Shown piece after piece: positions 55,168-62,994 of a stretch of DNA of 64,000 nt. This stretch comes from Mumia flava (GTDB taxonomy: Bacteria > Actinomycetota > Actinomycetes > Propionibacteriales > Nocardioidaceae). Location: contig NZ_PGEZ01000001.1 of assembly GCF_002797495.1 (NCBI RefSeq), forward strand, positions 2,108,001 through 2,172,000, read 5' to 3'. Positions within the stretch are counted from its first letter, which is position 1. The number at the start of each line of letters is the position of its first letter. Position numbers and translations under genes: made by a program. The notes beneath the pieces were generated by a model that worked only from the letters and a program-made list of their open reading frames with translations, did not search any database and was not told the DNA's origin.

Positions 55168-55962
55168 ATGGGCGAGCGGCTGCCGAAGAAGGCGTACGAG
55201 CGCGAGCTGAAGCGGCTCCAGGCCGAGCTCGTCGAGATGCAGGCGTGGGTCCAGCACTCCGGCGCGCGGATCGTCGTGATCTTCGAGGGACGCGACGCCG
55301 CGGGCAAGGGATCGACGATCAAGCGGGTCACCGAGTACCTCAACCCTCGCGTCGCGCGGATCGTCGCGCTGCCCGCGCCCACCGAGCGCGAGAGGAGCCA
55401 GTGGTACTTCCAGCGGTACGTCGCGCATCTGCCGGCTGCTGGAGAGATCGTCCTGATGGACCGCTCCTGGTACAACCGTGCCGGTGTGGAGCACGTGATG
55501 GGCTACTGCACCAACGAGGAGTACCACCGGTTCCTCCACCAGGCGCCGATCTTCGAGCGGATGCTCGTCGAGGACGGGATCATCCTGCTGAAGTACTGGT
55601 TCAGCGTGTCCGACGTCGAGCAGGAGAAGCGGTTCCGGTCGCGAGCCGACGACCCGATGCGTCGGTGGAAGCTCTCCCCGAACGACCTCGCGTCGATCAC
55701 GCGCTGGGAGGACTACTCGCGCGCGAAGGACGTGATGAGCGTGCACACGGATATCCCGTCGGCGCCGTGGTACGAGGTCGAGTCCGACGACAAGAGGCGC
55801 AGCCGGATCAACATGATCGCCCACCTGCTGAGCCAGGTGCCGTGGCGCCCGGTCGAGCGCGAGGACATCGCGATCCCGGAACGGCCGACGTCGCACGGGT
55901 ACGAGCGGCCGCCCCGCGACCCGTCCACGCTGGTCCCGGACCACGCGGCCACCCTGGAGTGA
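55168..55962 (+). CDS. ppk2: polyphosphate kinase 2
   Basis: A 264-residue PPK2, which uses polyphosphate to phosphorylate nucleoside diphosphates (or the reverse). Walker A is FEGRDAAGKGSTIKRV, Walker B and lid are MDRSWYNRAGVEHVMGY, and YWFSVSDVEQEKRFRSRADD is the family motif. The single-domain size fits class I. ATG 55168 has GAGGAG seven bases upstream; an open GTG at 55138 is less supported. It lies divergent from the ABC exporter. Confidence 0.92.
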   Translation: MGERLPKKAYERELKRLQAELVEMQAWVQHSGARIVVIFEGRDAAGKGSTIKRVTEYLNPRVARIVALPAPTERERSQWYFQRYVAHLPAAGEIVLMDRSWYNRAGVEHVMGYCTNEEYHRFLHQAPIFERMLVEDGIILLKYWFSVSDVEQEKRFRSRADDPMRRWKLSPNDLASITRWEDYSRAKDVMSVHTDIPSAPWYEVESDDKRRSRINMIAHLLSQVPWRPVEREDIAIPERPTSHGYERPPRDPSTLVPDHAATLE

Positions 55963-55982
55963 CCCCCGCCGCCCTTTCCGTT

Positions 55983-56014
55983 GGTCGAGGCCGAGCGCAG
56001 CGAGGATCGAGACC
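55983..56014 (+). repeat. dispersed repeat, A form
   Basis: A 32-bp copy identical to the one at 44350-44381: GGTCGAG, GCCGAGCGCAGCGAGGAT, CGAGACC. It lies in the 54-bp gap between the convergent PPK2 and reductase genes and could serve as a terminator-like structure. Confidence 0.9.
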
Positions 56015-56016
56015 CC

Positions 56017-56868
56017 TCACCTGTGCCCGGACAGCACCTCGGCCACGCTCAAGGCCGGTCGGCCGAGGAGCCGCGGGATGTCCTGGCTGACGTCTGCGAG
56101 CGACCCGTCCCGGATCGCGGTGTAGGTGCTGATCCACGCATCGACCATCCACCGCGGCGCGCCGTACGGCTCGCGCGACGCGTACGCCTCGTCCATCGTC
56201 TCGTCCACGAACCGGTGCTCCGCCTGCCGCGCGGAGCTGAGCAGCACCGCGAACTCGGCCAGCCCGATCGGGTTCGGGCCGGTCAGCTCGTACGTGGCGT
56301 CGCGGTGCGCCGTCGGGTCGGAGAGCACGAGCGCCGCGACGGCGGCGACGTCGTCCTGCCCCACGCAGGCGAGCTCGCCGTGCCCGGCCGGACCACGGAT
56401 CGCGCCGTCCTCGCCGAACATCGTCGCGATCGCCTCGGTGTAGAGGTTGTCCCGCAGGAACGTCCACCTCATCCCGCTGGCGCGTACGTGGTCCTCGGTC
56501 GCGCCGTGGTCGCGCGCCAGCAGGAACGTGGCGTCCGCAGCGGCGCCGACGAACGACAGGTAGACGACGTGCCCGACACCGGCTGCGGCGGCCGCATCGA
56601 CGGCCGTACGGTGCTGCTCGACCCGGTCGTCGGACTCGGATGCCGACACGAGGAACAGCGTGTCGAGGCCGTCGAACGCGCTCCGGCACGCGTCCCCGTC
56701 GCCGTACGACGCGGTCGCGACCTCGGCGTGCGGCAGGTTCGGAGCGCGGAGCGGATCGCGGACGATCAGCCGGGTCGGCACCTGGCCGTCGGCGAGGTGC
56801 CGGGCGACCTTGCCACCGATCGTCCCGGTGGCTCCTGTGATCCCGATCCGTGCCGCTGGTCCCGTCAT
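56017..56868 (-). CDS. NmrA-like NAD(P)H-binding reductase
   Basis: A 283-residue atypical SDR. IGITGATGTIGGKVARHLAD is the dinucleotide motif at the N-terminus. YLSFVGAAADATFLLARDHG, MRWTFLRDNLYTEA and ELACVGQDDVAAVAALVLSD are typical of the NmrA/azoreductase/QorB group. Such proteins are NADP sensors or quinone reductases. ATG 56868 follows GAGGATCAAGG. Not closely similar to the ECF41-linked NmrA protein at 31.7 kb. No operon partner. Confidence 0.85.
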   Translation of the reverse strand: MTGPAARIGITGATGTIGGKVARHLADGQVPTRLIVRDPLRAPNLPHAEVATASYGDGDACRSAFDGLDTLFLVSASESDDRVEQHRTAVDAAAAAGVGHVVYLSFVGAAADATFLLARDHGATEDHVRASGMRWTFLRDNLYTEAIATMFGEDGAIRGPAGHGELACVGQDDVAAVAALVLSDPTAHRDATYELTGPNPIGLAEFAVLLSSARQAEHRFVDETMDEAYASREPYGAPRWMVDAWISTYTAIRDGSLADVSQDIPRLLGRPALSVAEVLSGHR

Positions 56869-56998
56869 CGCCTTGATCCTCCCACGATCGCTCGTGCGAG
56901 CGGGATCTCGGGGTTCTCCACAGGTGGTCGAATCGACCGGTCCTGTGACTCCAGTGTTCACTACTGTTTTCGGTAGCCGAGGAGGTCAGGGGGCCCAG

Positions 56999-57593
56999 GT
57001 GTTTCGAGGGTTCGCACGTCGCACGTGGGCGACGACGGTGGCGGGTTGCCCATTGGCGTCGGTCGTTGTCGGCGCACACGATGCATCCGAGAGCCAGAGG
57101 GGCGAAGCGCGCGCAACGGTGAGTCTCGCTGCCGAGACCGGATCCGAGTCTGAGCGTGCGGGCGCTCGAAAGCGGACCAACGTGCGGGTGATCTGGATCA
57201 AGAACAAGAAGCACATCCGCCGCCTGAACAAGCAGACACGTGCGGGCCGCAAGTACAAGCTCCCAGGTTGTACGAAGGCGGTCTATGTCTGGCGAGGGCA
57301 GCCTTCGACGTACACGTGCAGCAAGCGCAACAGGGCGGCCCTGGGACAAGCGCGCCCTCTGTGTCGGTGCGGTCGCGGAGGTCGTGATTCCTGCCGGCCT
57401 TGGCTGGAAAGCGGCCAAGAAGGCGGGAGGCCTGAGAAAGCATGCTGAGAAGCTGATGGAAGCAGACAGCTCGGCACAGTGGAACGCCCTTCTTGGCGGG
57501 GTTCTAGGGCTCACCGGGATCGAGGCTGTTCGGCGCACATGCAAGGGGACATTCTCGGCCGGTGGACGGCTCTTTCGGGGGAGTGCGACATGA
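56999..57593 (+). pseudogene. frame-shifted Cys-containing exported protein, unknown function
   Basis: The frame from GTG 56999 (with GGAGGT at 56981-56986) encodes a hydrophobic N-terminus (RRTWATTVAGCPLASVVVGA) and then a basic stretch (RVIWIKNKKHIRRLNKQTRA, LPGCTKAVYVWRGQPSTYTC). At about 57341 coding passes to the next frame: ending NRAA and resuming WDKRALCVGAVAEVVIPAGL and onward to TGIEAVRRTCKGTF and the TGA at 57593, which overlaps the next ATG. One extra C in GCGGCCCTGG accounts for the shift. Composition is lower in GC than its surroundings, indicating transfer. It could be a pseudogene, a sequencing error or a +1 recoding site. No family recognised. Confidence 0.55.
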
Positions 57594-57880
57594 CTCAGCA
57601 CGACGAGCAGAGCGACCTGGAGATGGCGTCCGCGGTACCCCTCTGGACGGATGCATTCCTGACCTACATGGTGGTCTACGTCGTCGGGACGGTCGGCCTG
57701 GGTCTGGCGGATCCGACCTCGAACTCTCTCTTCCTCCCGGCGCTGGCTGTGGCGGGTGTCGCATGGTGGGTCGCCCGGATCCCACGCCGCACGTCAGTGG
57801 GGTGGGCCCGGACGGTTGACAGGTTGGTGCCGGCGGTCGCCGCGGTCGTCGTGGTGGTCGTGCTTGTCGTCACCGGCTGA
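57590..57880 (+). CDS. small two- or three-helix membrane protein
   Basis: A 96-residue protein. Its hydrophobic segments are LWTDAFLTYMVVYVVGTVGL, LFLPALAVAGVAWWVARI and VPAVAAVVVVVVLVVTG. ATG 57590 overlaps the preceding stop by ATGA, showing translational coupling to the frame-shifted gene. The gene continues the lower-GC island. Function unknown; a membrane partner or immunity protein for the exported Cys-containing product is a guess from position only. Confidence 0.65.
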   Translation: MTQHDEQSDLEMASAVPLWTDAFLTYMVVYVVGTVGLGLADPTSNSLFLPALAVAGVAWWVARIPRRTSVGWARTVDRLVPAVAAVVVVVVLVVTG

Positions 57881-57906
57881 CGCCCACGGTGCCGCCTGCG
57901 CGGGCG

Positions 57907-60249
57907 TCAGCGCCCGCGCAGGCGCAGCGAGTTCGTCACGACCAGCACCGAGCTCGCCGCCATCGCGGCACCCGCGATCAGCGGGTTGAGGAACCCGGCC
58001 GCCGCCAGCGGGATGGCGGCGACGTTGTAGCCGAAGGCCCAACCGAGGTTCTGCTTGATCGTGCGCAGCGTCGAGCGCGACAGCCGGATCGCGCGCGGAG
58101 CGAGGCCGAGGTCGCCGCGCAGCAGCGTCAGGTCGGACGCCTCGATCGCCGCATCGGTCCCGGTGCCCATCGCGATGCCGAGGTCGGCGGTCGCGAGCGC
58201 GGGCGCGTCGTTCACGCCGTCGCCGACCATCGCGACCGTACGGCCGCGCGTCTGCAGGTCGGCGACCACGGACACCTTGTCCTCGGGCATCACCTCGGCG
58301 ACGACCTCGGTGATCCCGACCTGCGCAGCCACCGCATCGGCGACCTCACGCCGGTCGCCGGTGAGCAGGACGGGCTCGAGCCCGAGTGCGCGCAGCTCGG
58401 CGACGGCGTCGGCGGCGCCGGGCTTCACGGTGTCGGCGACCTCGATCACGCCGACGACCGCGCCGTCGACCGCGACGTGCACGGCGGTCGCGTCCGCGTG
58501 CACAGGGTCGGGCGCGGCGGCGGTATCGAGCCCCGACTCGCGAAGCCAGCCCAGCCGCCCGACGGAGACCTTCCGGCCATGCACCGTTCCGCTGACGCCG
58601 ACACCGGTGGTGGACGCGAAGTCGTGCACGGGCGGGAGGGGGTCTCGATCCTCGCTGCGCTCGGCCTCGACCAGCGGAGAGGTGCTGCGCTCGGCCTCGA
58701 CCAGCGAGGAGGAGCCGTCTCCGGTCGTCGAGGCGCGAGCGGAGCGAGCGATCGAGACGCTGCCTACCCGGGCCGCCTCCGCGATCGCCACCGCGATCGG
58801 GTGCTCCGACGCAGCCTCGACCGCGCCCGCGAATCGCAGCACGTCCTCGCTGGTCCACCCGTCTCCCGGCGTCACCGCCGCCACGCTCATCTGCGCGGTG
58901 GTCACGGTGCCGGTCTTGTCGAGCACGATCGTGTCGACCCGCCGCGTCGCCTCCAGCACCTCCGGACCCTTGACCAGGATCCCGAGCTGGGCGCCTCGCC
59001 CCGTACCGGCCAGGAGCGCGGTCGGTGTCGCGAGCCCGAGGGCGCACGGGCACGCGATGATCAGCACTGCGACCGCCGCGGTGAACGCCTCGGTCGCCGT
59101 CCCGCCCAGCAGCAGCCAGCCGGCGAGCGTCCCGAGCGCGATCACGAGCACGATCGGCACGAACACCCCGGAGATCCGGTCGGCGAGCCGCTGCACGGGC
59201 GCCTTGCCGCTCTGCGCGTCCTCGACGAGCTTGGCCATCTGCGCCAGGCGGGTCTCGTGCCCGACCGCGGTCGCGCGGACGACGAGCCGCCCGCCGACCG
59301 CGACCGTACCCCCGACCACCGCGTCACCCGGTCCGGTCTCGGTCGGGATGCTCTCCCCGGTCAGCATCGACGCGTCGATCGCGGCGTTGCCTGAGACCAC
59401 CTCGCCGTCGGCGGCGACCTTCTCGCCCGGCCGTACGACGAACTGCTCGCCGACGCCCAGGTCACCGATCGCGATCACCGACTCGCGGCCGTCGCGCAGC
59501 ACCGTGACCGACTTGGCCCCGAGCTCCAGCAGCGCCCGCAGCGCGGCGCCGGAATCGCGTCGTGCGCGCTGCTCGAGGTAGCGGCCCAGCAGCAGGAAGA
59601 CCGTGACGGCGCTCGCGACCTCGAGGTAGATCTCGTCGGCGCCCGACCCCTGGGCGAACCACGTGATCTCCATGGTCATCCCCGGCTCGCCGGCTCCGCC
59701 GAGGAACAGCGCCCACAGCGACCACAGGTACGCCGCGGTGACGCCGAGCGACACCAGCGTGTCCATGGTCGCCGCGCCGTGCCGCGCGTTGATCACCGCG
59801 GCGCGGTGGAAGGGCCATGCTCCCCAGACCGCGACGGGCGAGGCCAGCGTGAGCGCGAGCCACTGCCAGTTGTCGAACTGCCAGGCGGGGATCATCGACA
59901 GCGCGAGGACCGGTACGGAGAGGGCTGTCGAGACCAGGAGCCGTTGGCGCAGTCCGGCGAGCGCCGGGTCGCCGGACTCCGTACCGTCGTCGCCCGCGGG
60001 CCCGCTGCTGGCCGGCGGATCCTGCCGGACCTCGGAGGCTGTGTAGCCGGTCCGCTCGACCGTCGCGATCAGCTCGGACACGTCGACGAAGGCCGGGGCG
60101 TCGACGTGCGCCCGCTCCGTCGCGTAGTTCACCGTGGCCGTCACGCCGTCGAGCTTGTTGAGCTTCTTCTCGACCCGGGCGGCGCAGGACGCGCACGTCA
60201 TGCCCCCGATGTCGAGGTCGAGGGTGCGCGCGTCGGCGGTGGAGGTCAC
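57907..60249 (-). CDS. copA: copper-translocating P1B-type ATPase
   Basis: A 780-residue Cu+ exporter. The N-terminal metal domain has GMTCASC near residue 17. ACPCALG is the CPC transmembrane site, MLTGESIPTE the actuator loop, DKTGTVTTAQ the phosphorylation site, SEHPIAVAIA the ATP-binding HP motif and MVGDGVNDAPAL the hinge. Between SEHPIA and the ATP-binding GVGVSG loop lies an insert of about 45 residues containing SLVEAERSTSPLVEAERS. It is translated from dispersed-repeat DNA (58641-58758) and is unrelated to the family. GTG 60249 overlaps the copZ stop. The operon is under CsoR. Confidence 0.93.
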   Translation of the reverse strand: MTSTADARTLDLDIGGMTCASCAARVEKKLNKLDGVTATVNYATERAHVDAPAFVDVSELIATVERTGYTASEVRQDPPASSGPAGDDGTESGDPALAGLRQRLLVSTALSVPVLALSMIPAWQFDNWQWLALTLASPVAVWGAWPFHRAAVINARHGAATMDTLVSLGVTAAYLWSLWALFLGGAGEPGMTMEITWFAQGSGADEIYLEVASAVTVFLLLGRYLEQRARRDSGAALRALLELGAKSVTVLRDGRESVIAIGDLGVGEQFVVRPGEKVAADGEVVSGNAAIDASMLTGESIPTETGPGDAVVGGTVAVGGRLVVRATAVGHETRLAQMAKLVEDAQSGKAPVQRLADRISGVFVPIVLVIALGTLAGWLLLGGTATEAFTAAVAVLIIACPCALGLATPTALLAGTGRGAQLGILVKGPEVLEATRRVDTIVLDKTGTVTTAQMSVAAVTPGDGWTSEDVLRFAGAVEAASEHPIAVAIAEAARVGSVSIARSARASTTGDGSSSLVEAERSTSPLVEAERSEDRDPLPPVHDFASTTGVGVSGTVHGRKVSVGRLGWLRESGLDTAAAPDPVHADATAVHVAVDGAVVGVIEVADTVKPGAADAVAELRALGLEPVLLTGDRREVADAVAAQVGITEVVAEVMPEDKVSVVADLQTRGRTVAMVGDGVNDAPALATADLGIAMGTGTDAAIEASDLTLLRGDLGLAPRAIRLSRSTLRTIKQNLGWAFGYNVAAIPLAAAGFLNPLIAGAAMAASSVLVVTNSLRLRGR
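58641..58758 (-). repeat. dispersed repeats inside the copA reading frame
   Basis: The segment contains a full A copy (58641-58672, minus-oriented), a partial A copy (58684-58702) and a B copy in the other direction (about 58724-58758). All remain in frame and add VSIARSARASTTGDGSSS, LVEAERSTSP and LVEAERSEDRDP to the nucleotide-binding domain of CopA. The elements match the intergenic repeats at 44.3, 46.2, 56.0 and 62.9 kb. Confidence 0.92.
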
Positions 60250-60467
60250 GACGGCTCGACGAGGGCGTAGTCGCCCGCCTCGTCGAGGGCCTGCGCGACC
60301 GCGCCGTCGTCGACGGGGGCGTTGCTGAAGACGCTGACCGTCGACGTGCCCTCGGGCACCAGGTCCACGACGACGCGTGTGACTCCGGGGAGCTCGCCCA
60401 GCTCCGTGGTGACGGCGGCGACGCAGTGCTCGCAGGTCATGCCGCTGACGGGGTAGGTGGTCTCCAT
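60246..60467 (-). CDS. copZ: copper chaperone, heavy-metal-associated domain
   Basis: A 73-residue HMA protein. GMTCEHCVAAV is the Cu+-binding CxxC loop near residue 9. It delivers Cu+ to CopA and buffers cytoplasmic copper. ATG 60467 has a G-rich site upstream. The stop overlaps the copA start (GTGA), and csoR lies 62 bp upstream on the same strand. Confidence 0.93.
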   Translation of the reverse strand: METTYPVSGMTCEHCVAAVTTELGELPGVTRVVVDLVPEGTSTVSVFSNAPVDDGAVAQALDEAGDYALVEPS

Positions 60468-60529
60468 GGGTGCTCCTTCGTCTCGTACGGGTGGGGGCGC
60501 CGGTCCTTCGTGACCGGCGCCGGGGTAGG

Positions 60530-60823
60530 TCAGGAACGGACCAGCCGCGCGATCGCGGCCGAGGCCTCGGCGATCTTGTCCTGGGCGTCGTCACCGCCCT
60601 GGCTGATCGCGTCGTGGACACAGTGCGCGAGATGCTGGTCGAGGAGGGTCAACGCGACCGACTCGAGGGCCTTCGTCGCGGCGGAGACCTGGGTGAGGAC
60701 GTCGATGCAGTACGTGTCCTCGTCCACCATCCGCTGCAGGCCCCGGATCTGGCCCTCGATCCGGCGCAGCCGCTTGAGCACGGCGTCCTTGTCGTCGACG
60801 TAGCCGGGTGGGTGTGTGGTCAT
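60530..60823 (-). CDS. csoR: CsoR copper-sensing repressor
   Basis: A 97-residue CsoR/RcnR-family repressor. The Cu+ ligands are Cys39 in DTYC, His64 and Cys68 in HLAHC, with the exact 25- and 4-residue spacings of CsoR. LKRLRRIEGQIRGLQRM is the conserved helix. Binding of Cu+ releases DNA. ATG 60823 lies 11 bases from a CsoR-type palindrome (60834-60850). It heads the csoR-copZ-copA operon. Confidence 0.94.
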   Translation of the reverse strand: MTTHPPGYVDDKDAVLKRLRRIEGQIRGLQRMVDEDTYCIDVLTQVSAATKALESVALTLLDQHLAHCVHDAISQGGDDAQDKIAEASAAIARLVRS

Positions 60824-60833
60824 ACCGGCGACG

Positions 60834-60850
60834 ATACCCCTAGGGGGTAC
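60834..60850. promoter_or_regulatory. CsoR operator
   Basis: ATACCCCTAGGGGGTAC is a G-tract palindrome of the form TACCCC-TA-GGGGGTA, the usual CsoR target. It lies between csoR and the divergent thioesterase gene, only 11 bases from the csoR start, so repression of the copper operon is expected. Confidence 0.85.
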
Positions 60851-60911
60851 ATGACGCAAGGTGGGCGGGCCACGCCGTACGACCGAGCGGCCTGCGTGCG
60901 AGGATCGCCGG

Positions 60912-61358
60912 GTGAACGCAGAGCACAGCACCGCGAGCCAGGAGAAGACCCTCGACGCCCTGCTCGGGTTCGAGTGGGTCGAGGTGACGCCGGATCGGGT
61001 CCGGGTCGAGTGGGACGTCGACACCCGGCACCTCCAGCCGTTCGGGATCGTCCACGGAGGCGTGCACTGCGCCGCGCACGAGACCGCCGCGAGCGTCGCC
61101 GCGCAGGCGTGGCTGGGGGAGCGCGGGATCGTCGTCGGAGTCAACAACAGCACGGACTTCCTCCGGCAGGCCCGTCCCGGCGATCGCCTCACGACGATCG
61201 CGGCCCCGATCCACCGGGGGCGCGCGTCGCAGCTGTGGCGGCTGGAGACCACGAACGCCGACGGCAAGCTCGTCGCACAGGGACAGGTCCGGCTGGCGCA
61301 CCTCGACGGCGCGGTGCCGCCGGAGTTCCTCCAGTTCGTACGGGACCGCCAGGGCTGA
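60912..61358 (+). CDS. hotdog-fold thioesterase (PaaI type)
   Basis: A 148-residue acyl-CoA thioesterase. QPFGIVHGGVHCAAHETAAS carries the HGG/catalytic acid motif of the PaaI group and GVNNSTDFLRQARPGDRLTT the second strand. It would hydrolyse aromatic or medium-chain acyl-CoA, or a menaquinone precursor such as DHNA-CoA. GTG 60912 is the start; no strong ribosome site. The stop lies in an 18-bp direct repeat. Divergent from csoR, but functional linkage to copper is unlikely. Confidence 0.87.
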   Translation: MNAEHSTASQEKTLDALLGFEWVEVTPDRVRVEWDVDTRHLQPFGIVHGGVHCAAHETAASVAAQAWLGERGIVVGVNNSTDFLRQARPGDRLTTIAAPIHRGRASQLWRLETTNADGKLVAQGQVRLAHLDGAVPPEFLQFVRDRQG

Positions 61359-61386
61359 CTCGCGACCCCGCCAGGGCTGACTCGCG
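61347..61386 (+). repeat. 18-bp direct repeat across the thioesterase stop
   Basis: CGCCAGGGCTGACTCGCG occurs at 61347-61364 and 61369-61386. The first copy contains the last codons and TGA of the thioesterase gene. It is the second case in the window where a gene end including the stop was duplicated in tandem. Confidence 0.9.
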
Positions 61387-61428
61387 GCCGGGGAGTGGAC
61401 GGAACGGCGGTGGTTCGTCCCGTCCGCC

Positions 61429-61581
61429 TACACTGGGAGGCGTCGCGACTGGCGTTGAGGTGGGACGACCACCAGGGAGCGACGTGGAGTAGCCAGACCG
61501 CGGGACCGTTCGCCTGGGCCCTGGGTCGCCACGCACCGCTGCCGGCGGTGCCACGACCTGAGACCAGGAGGAGTGCCGTCC
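61429..61581 (+). promoter_or_regulatory. serA promoter -10 and structured leader
   Basis: TACACT (61429-61434) fits a -10 box; transcription from about 61441 would give a leader of roughly 140 nt before GTG 61582. The leader is GC-rich with several short hairpins (for example GCACCGCTGCCGGCGGTGC at 61532-61551). I recognise no known riboswitch and no leader peptide rich in Ser codons. Confidence 0.4.
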
Positions 61582-62850
61582 GTGACGACCCAGACGCTGT
61601 ACACGATGACCACAGACCTGCCGGTGACCACACCGCGACTCGACGACGGTGACGTCCGCGTCCTGCTGCTCGAGAACATCCACCCCGACGGCGCCGACTT
61701 CCTGCGCGCCCAGGGATACCAGGTCGAGACGCGCAAGGGCGCGCTCGGCGAGGACGATCTGATCGAGGCGCTCGCCGGTGTCCACGTGCTCGGCATCCGC
61801 TCGGGCACGAACGTCACCGAGCGGGTGCTCGACCATGCGCCGGACCTCCTGACCGTCGGCGCGTTCTGCATCGGCACCAACCAGATCGACCTCAAGGCGG
61901 CCGCCGACCGTGGCGTTGCGGTCTTCAACGCCCCGTACTCCAACACCCGCTCGGTCGTGGAGCTCGCGATCGGCGAGATCATCTCGCTCGCGCGCAGGCT
62001 GAACGAGAAGACGAACGACATGCACGCCGGCGTCTGGAACAAGTCGGCCCAGGGCAGCCACGAGATCCGTGGCCGCAAGCTCGGCATCGTCGGCTACGGC
62101 AACATCGGCAGCCAGCTCTCGGTCATCGCCGAGGCGCTCGGCATGCAGGTCTTCTACTTCGACGTCGCCGACAAGCTCGCGCTCGGCAACGCGAGGCGCT
62201 GCGCGACCATCGACGAGCTGCTCGAGACGGTGGACGTCGTCACGCTGCACGTCGACGGGCGACCGGGCAACGCCGGGCTGTTCGGCGCCGAGCAGTTCGC
62301 GCGGATGAAGCCGCGAGCGCTGTTCCTCAACCTCTCGCGCGGCATCCTCGTCGACACGTTGGCACTGCGCCAGCACATCGAGTCCGGCCACATCGCCGGC
62401 GCGGCCGTCGACGTGTTCCCGGTGGAGCCGAAGAAGCAGGGCGACCCGTTCGAGTCGGACCTGCGCGGCCTCCCGAACGTCATCCTCACCCCCCACGTCG
62501 GCGGATCGACGATGGAGGCGCAGCAGGACATCGGCCGGTTCGTCTCGGGCAAGCTGCACAGCTACCTCGCCGAGGGCAGCACGGACCTGTCACCGAACCT
62601 GCCGCACCTCCAGCTGCCCTCGTACCACCAGGGCCACCGGCTCGTGCACATCCATCACAACGTCCCCGGGGTGCTGTCGGCGATCAACTCGGTGCTCGGC
62701 GAGCACGAGGTCAACATCGCAGGACAGACGCTGGGGACCCGCGGCGAGATCGGCTACGTCATCACCGACATCGACAAGGAGCTGGCCCCGCAGACGCTGA
62801 GCGCTCTCGGCAACCTGCCGGAGACCGTACGCCTGCGCCAGCTCAGCTGA
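61582..62850 (+). CDS. serA: D-3-phosphoglycerate dehydrogenase
   Basis: A 422-residue SerA of the shorter E. coli type, the first enzyme of serine synthesis. KLGIVGYGNIGSQLSVIAEA is the NAD-binding motif. SRSVVELAIGE-like and LFLNLSRGILVD follow, and catalytic His is in LTPHVGGSTMEAQ. The C-terminus has one ACT domain (HNVPGVLSAINSVLGEHEVN, serine feedback), with no intervening ASB domain of the mycobacterial form. GTG 61582 is ten bases after AGGAGG; GTG 61573 or ATG 61606 are alternatives. Confidence 0.93.
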   Translation: MTTQTLYTMTTDLPVTTPRLDDGDVRVLLLENIHPDGADFLRAQGYQVETRKGALGEDDLIEALAGVHVLGIRSGTNVTERVLDHAPDLLTVGAFCIGTNQIDLKAAADRGVAVFNAPYSNTRSVVELAIGEIISLARRLNEKTNDMHAGVWNKSAQGSHEIRGRKLGIVGYGNIGSQLSVIAEALGMQVFYFDVADKLALGNARRCATIDELLETVDVVTLHVDGRPGNAGLFGAEQFARMKPRALFLNLSRGILVDTLALRQHIESGHIAGAAVDVFPVEPKKQGDPFESDLRGLPNVILTPHVGGSTMEAQQDIGRFVSGKLHSYLAEGSTDLSPNLPHLQLPSYHQGHRLVHIHHNVPGVLSAINSVLGEHEVNIAGQTLGTRGEIGYVITDIDKELAPQTLSALGNLPETVRLRQLS

Positions 62851-62852
62851 CA

Positions 62853-62987
62853 CCCTCCCCGTTCGTCGAGGCCGAGCGCAGCCTCTCCCCGTTCGTCGAG
62901 GCCGAGCGCAGCCTCTCCCCGTTCGTCGAGGCCGAGCGCAGCCTCTCCCCGTTCGTCGAGGCCGAGCGCAGCGAGGATCGAGACGCG
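62853..62987 (+). repeat. 30-bp tandem array derived from the dispersed repeat
   Basis: Four head-to-tail units of 30 bp. Each has a spacer CTCTCCCCGTT and then TCGTCGAGGCCGAGCGCAGC-type sequence, the left part of the A repeat. Only the last unit continues into GAGGATCGAGAC, the repeat's right end. It begins two bases after the serA stop and ends eight bases before the stop of the convergent DUF1697 gene. Confidence 0.92.
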
Positions 62988-62994
62988 CCCGCGC

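Noticed and set aside
57240-57340. An ATG-started frame before the frameshift point that could make the downstream part of the 57-kb gene independent
   Set aside because: Its first 35 residues are of shadow composition and it lacks a ribosome site; the better explanation is a shift from the other frame. Kept as an alternative in the finding.
61435-61581. A riboswitch or attenuator in the serA leader
   Set aside because: Hairpins are present but match no class I know, and no Ser-rich leader peptide is seen; noted only as a structured leader.
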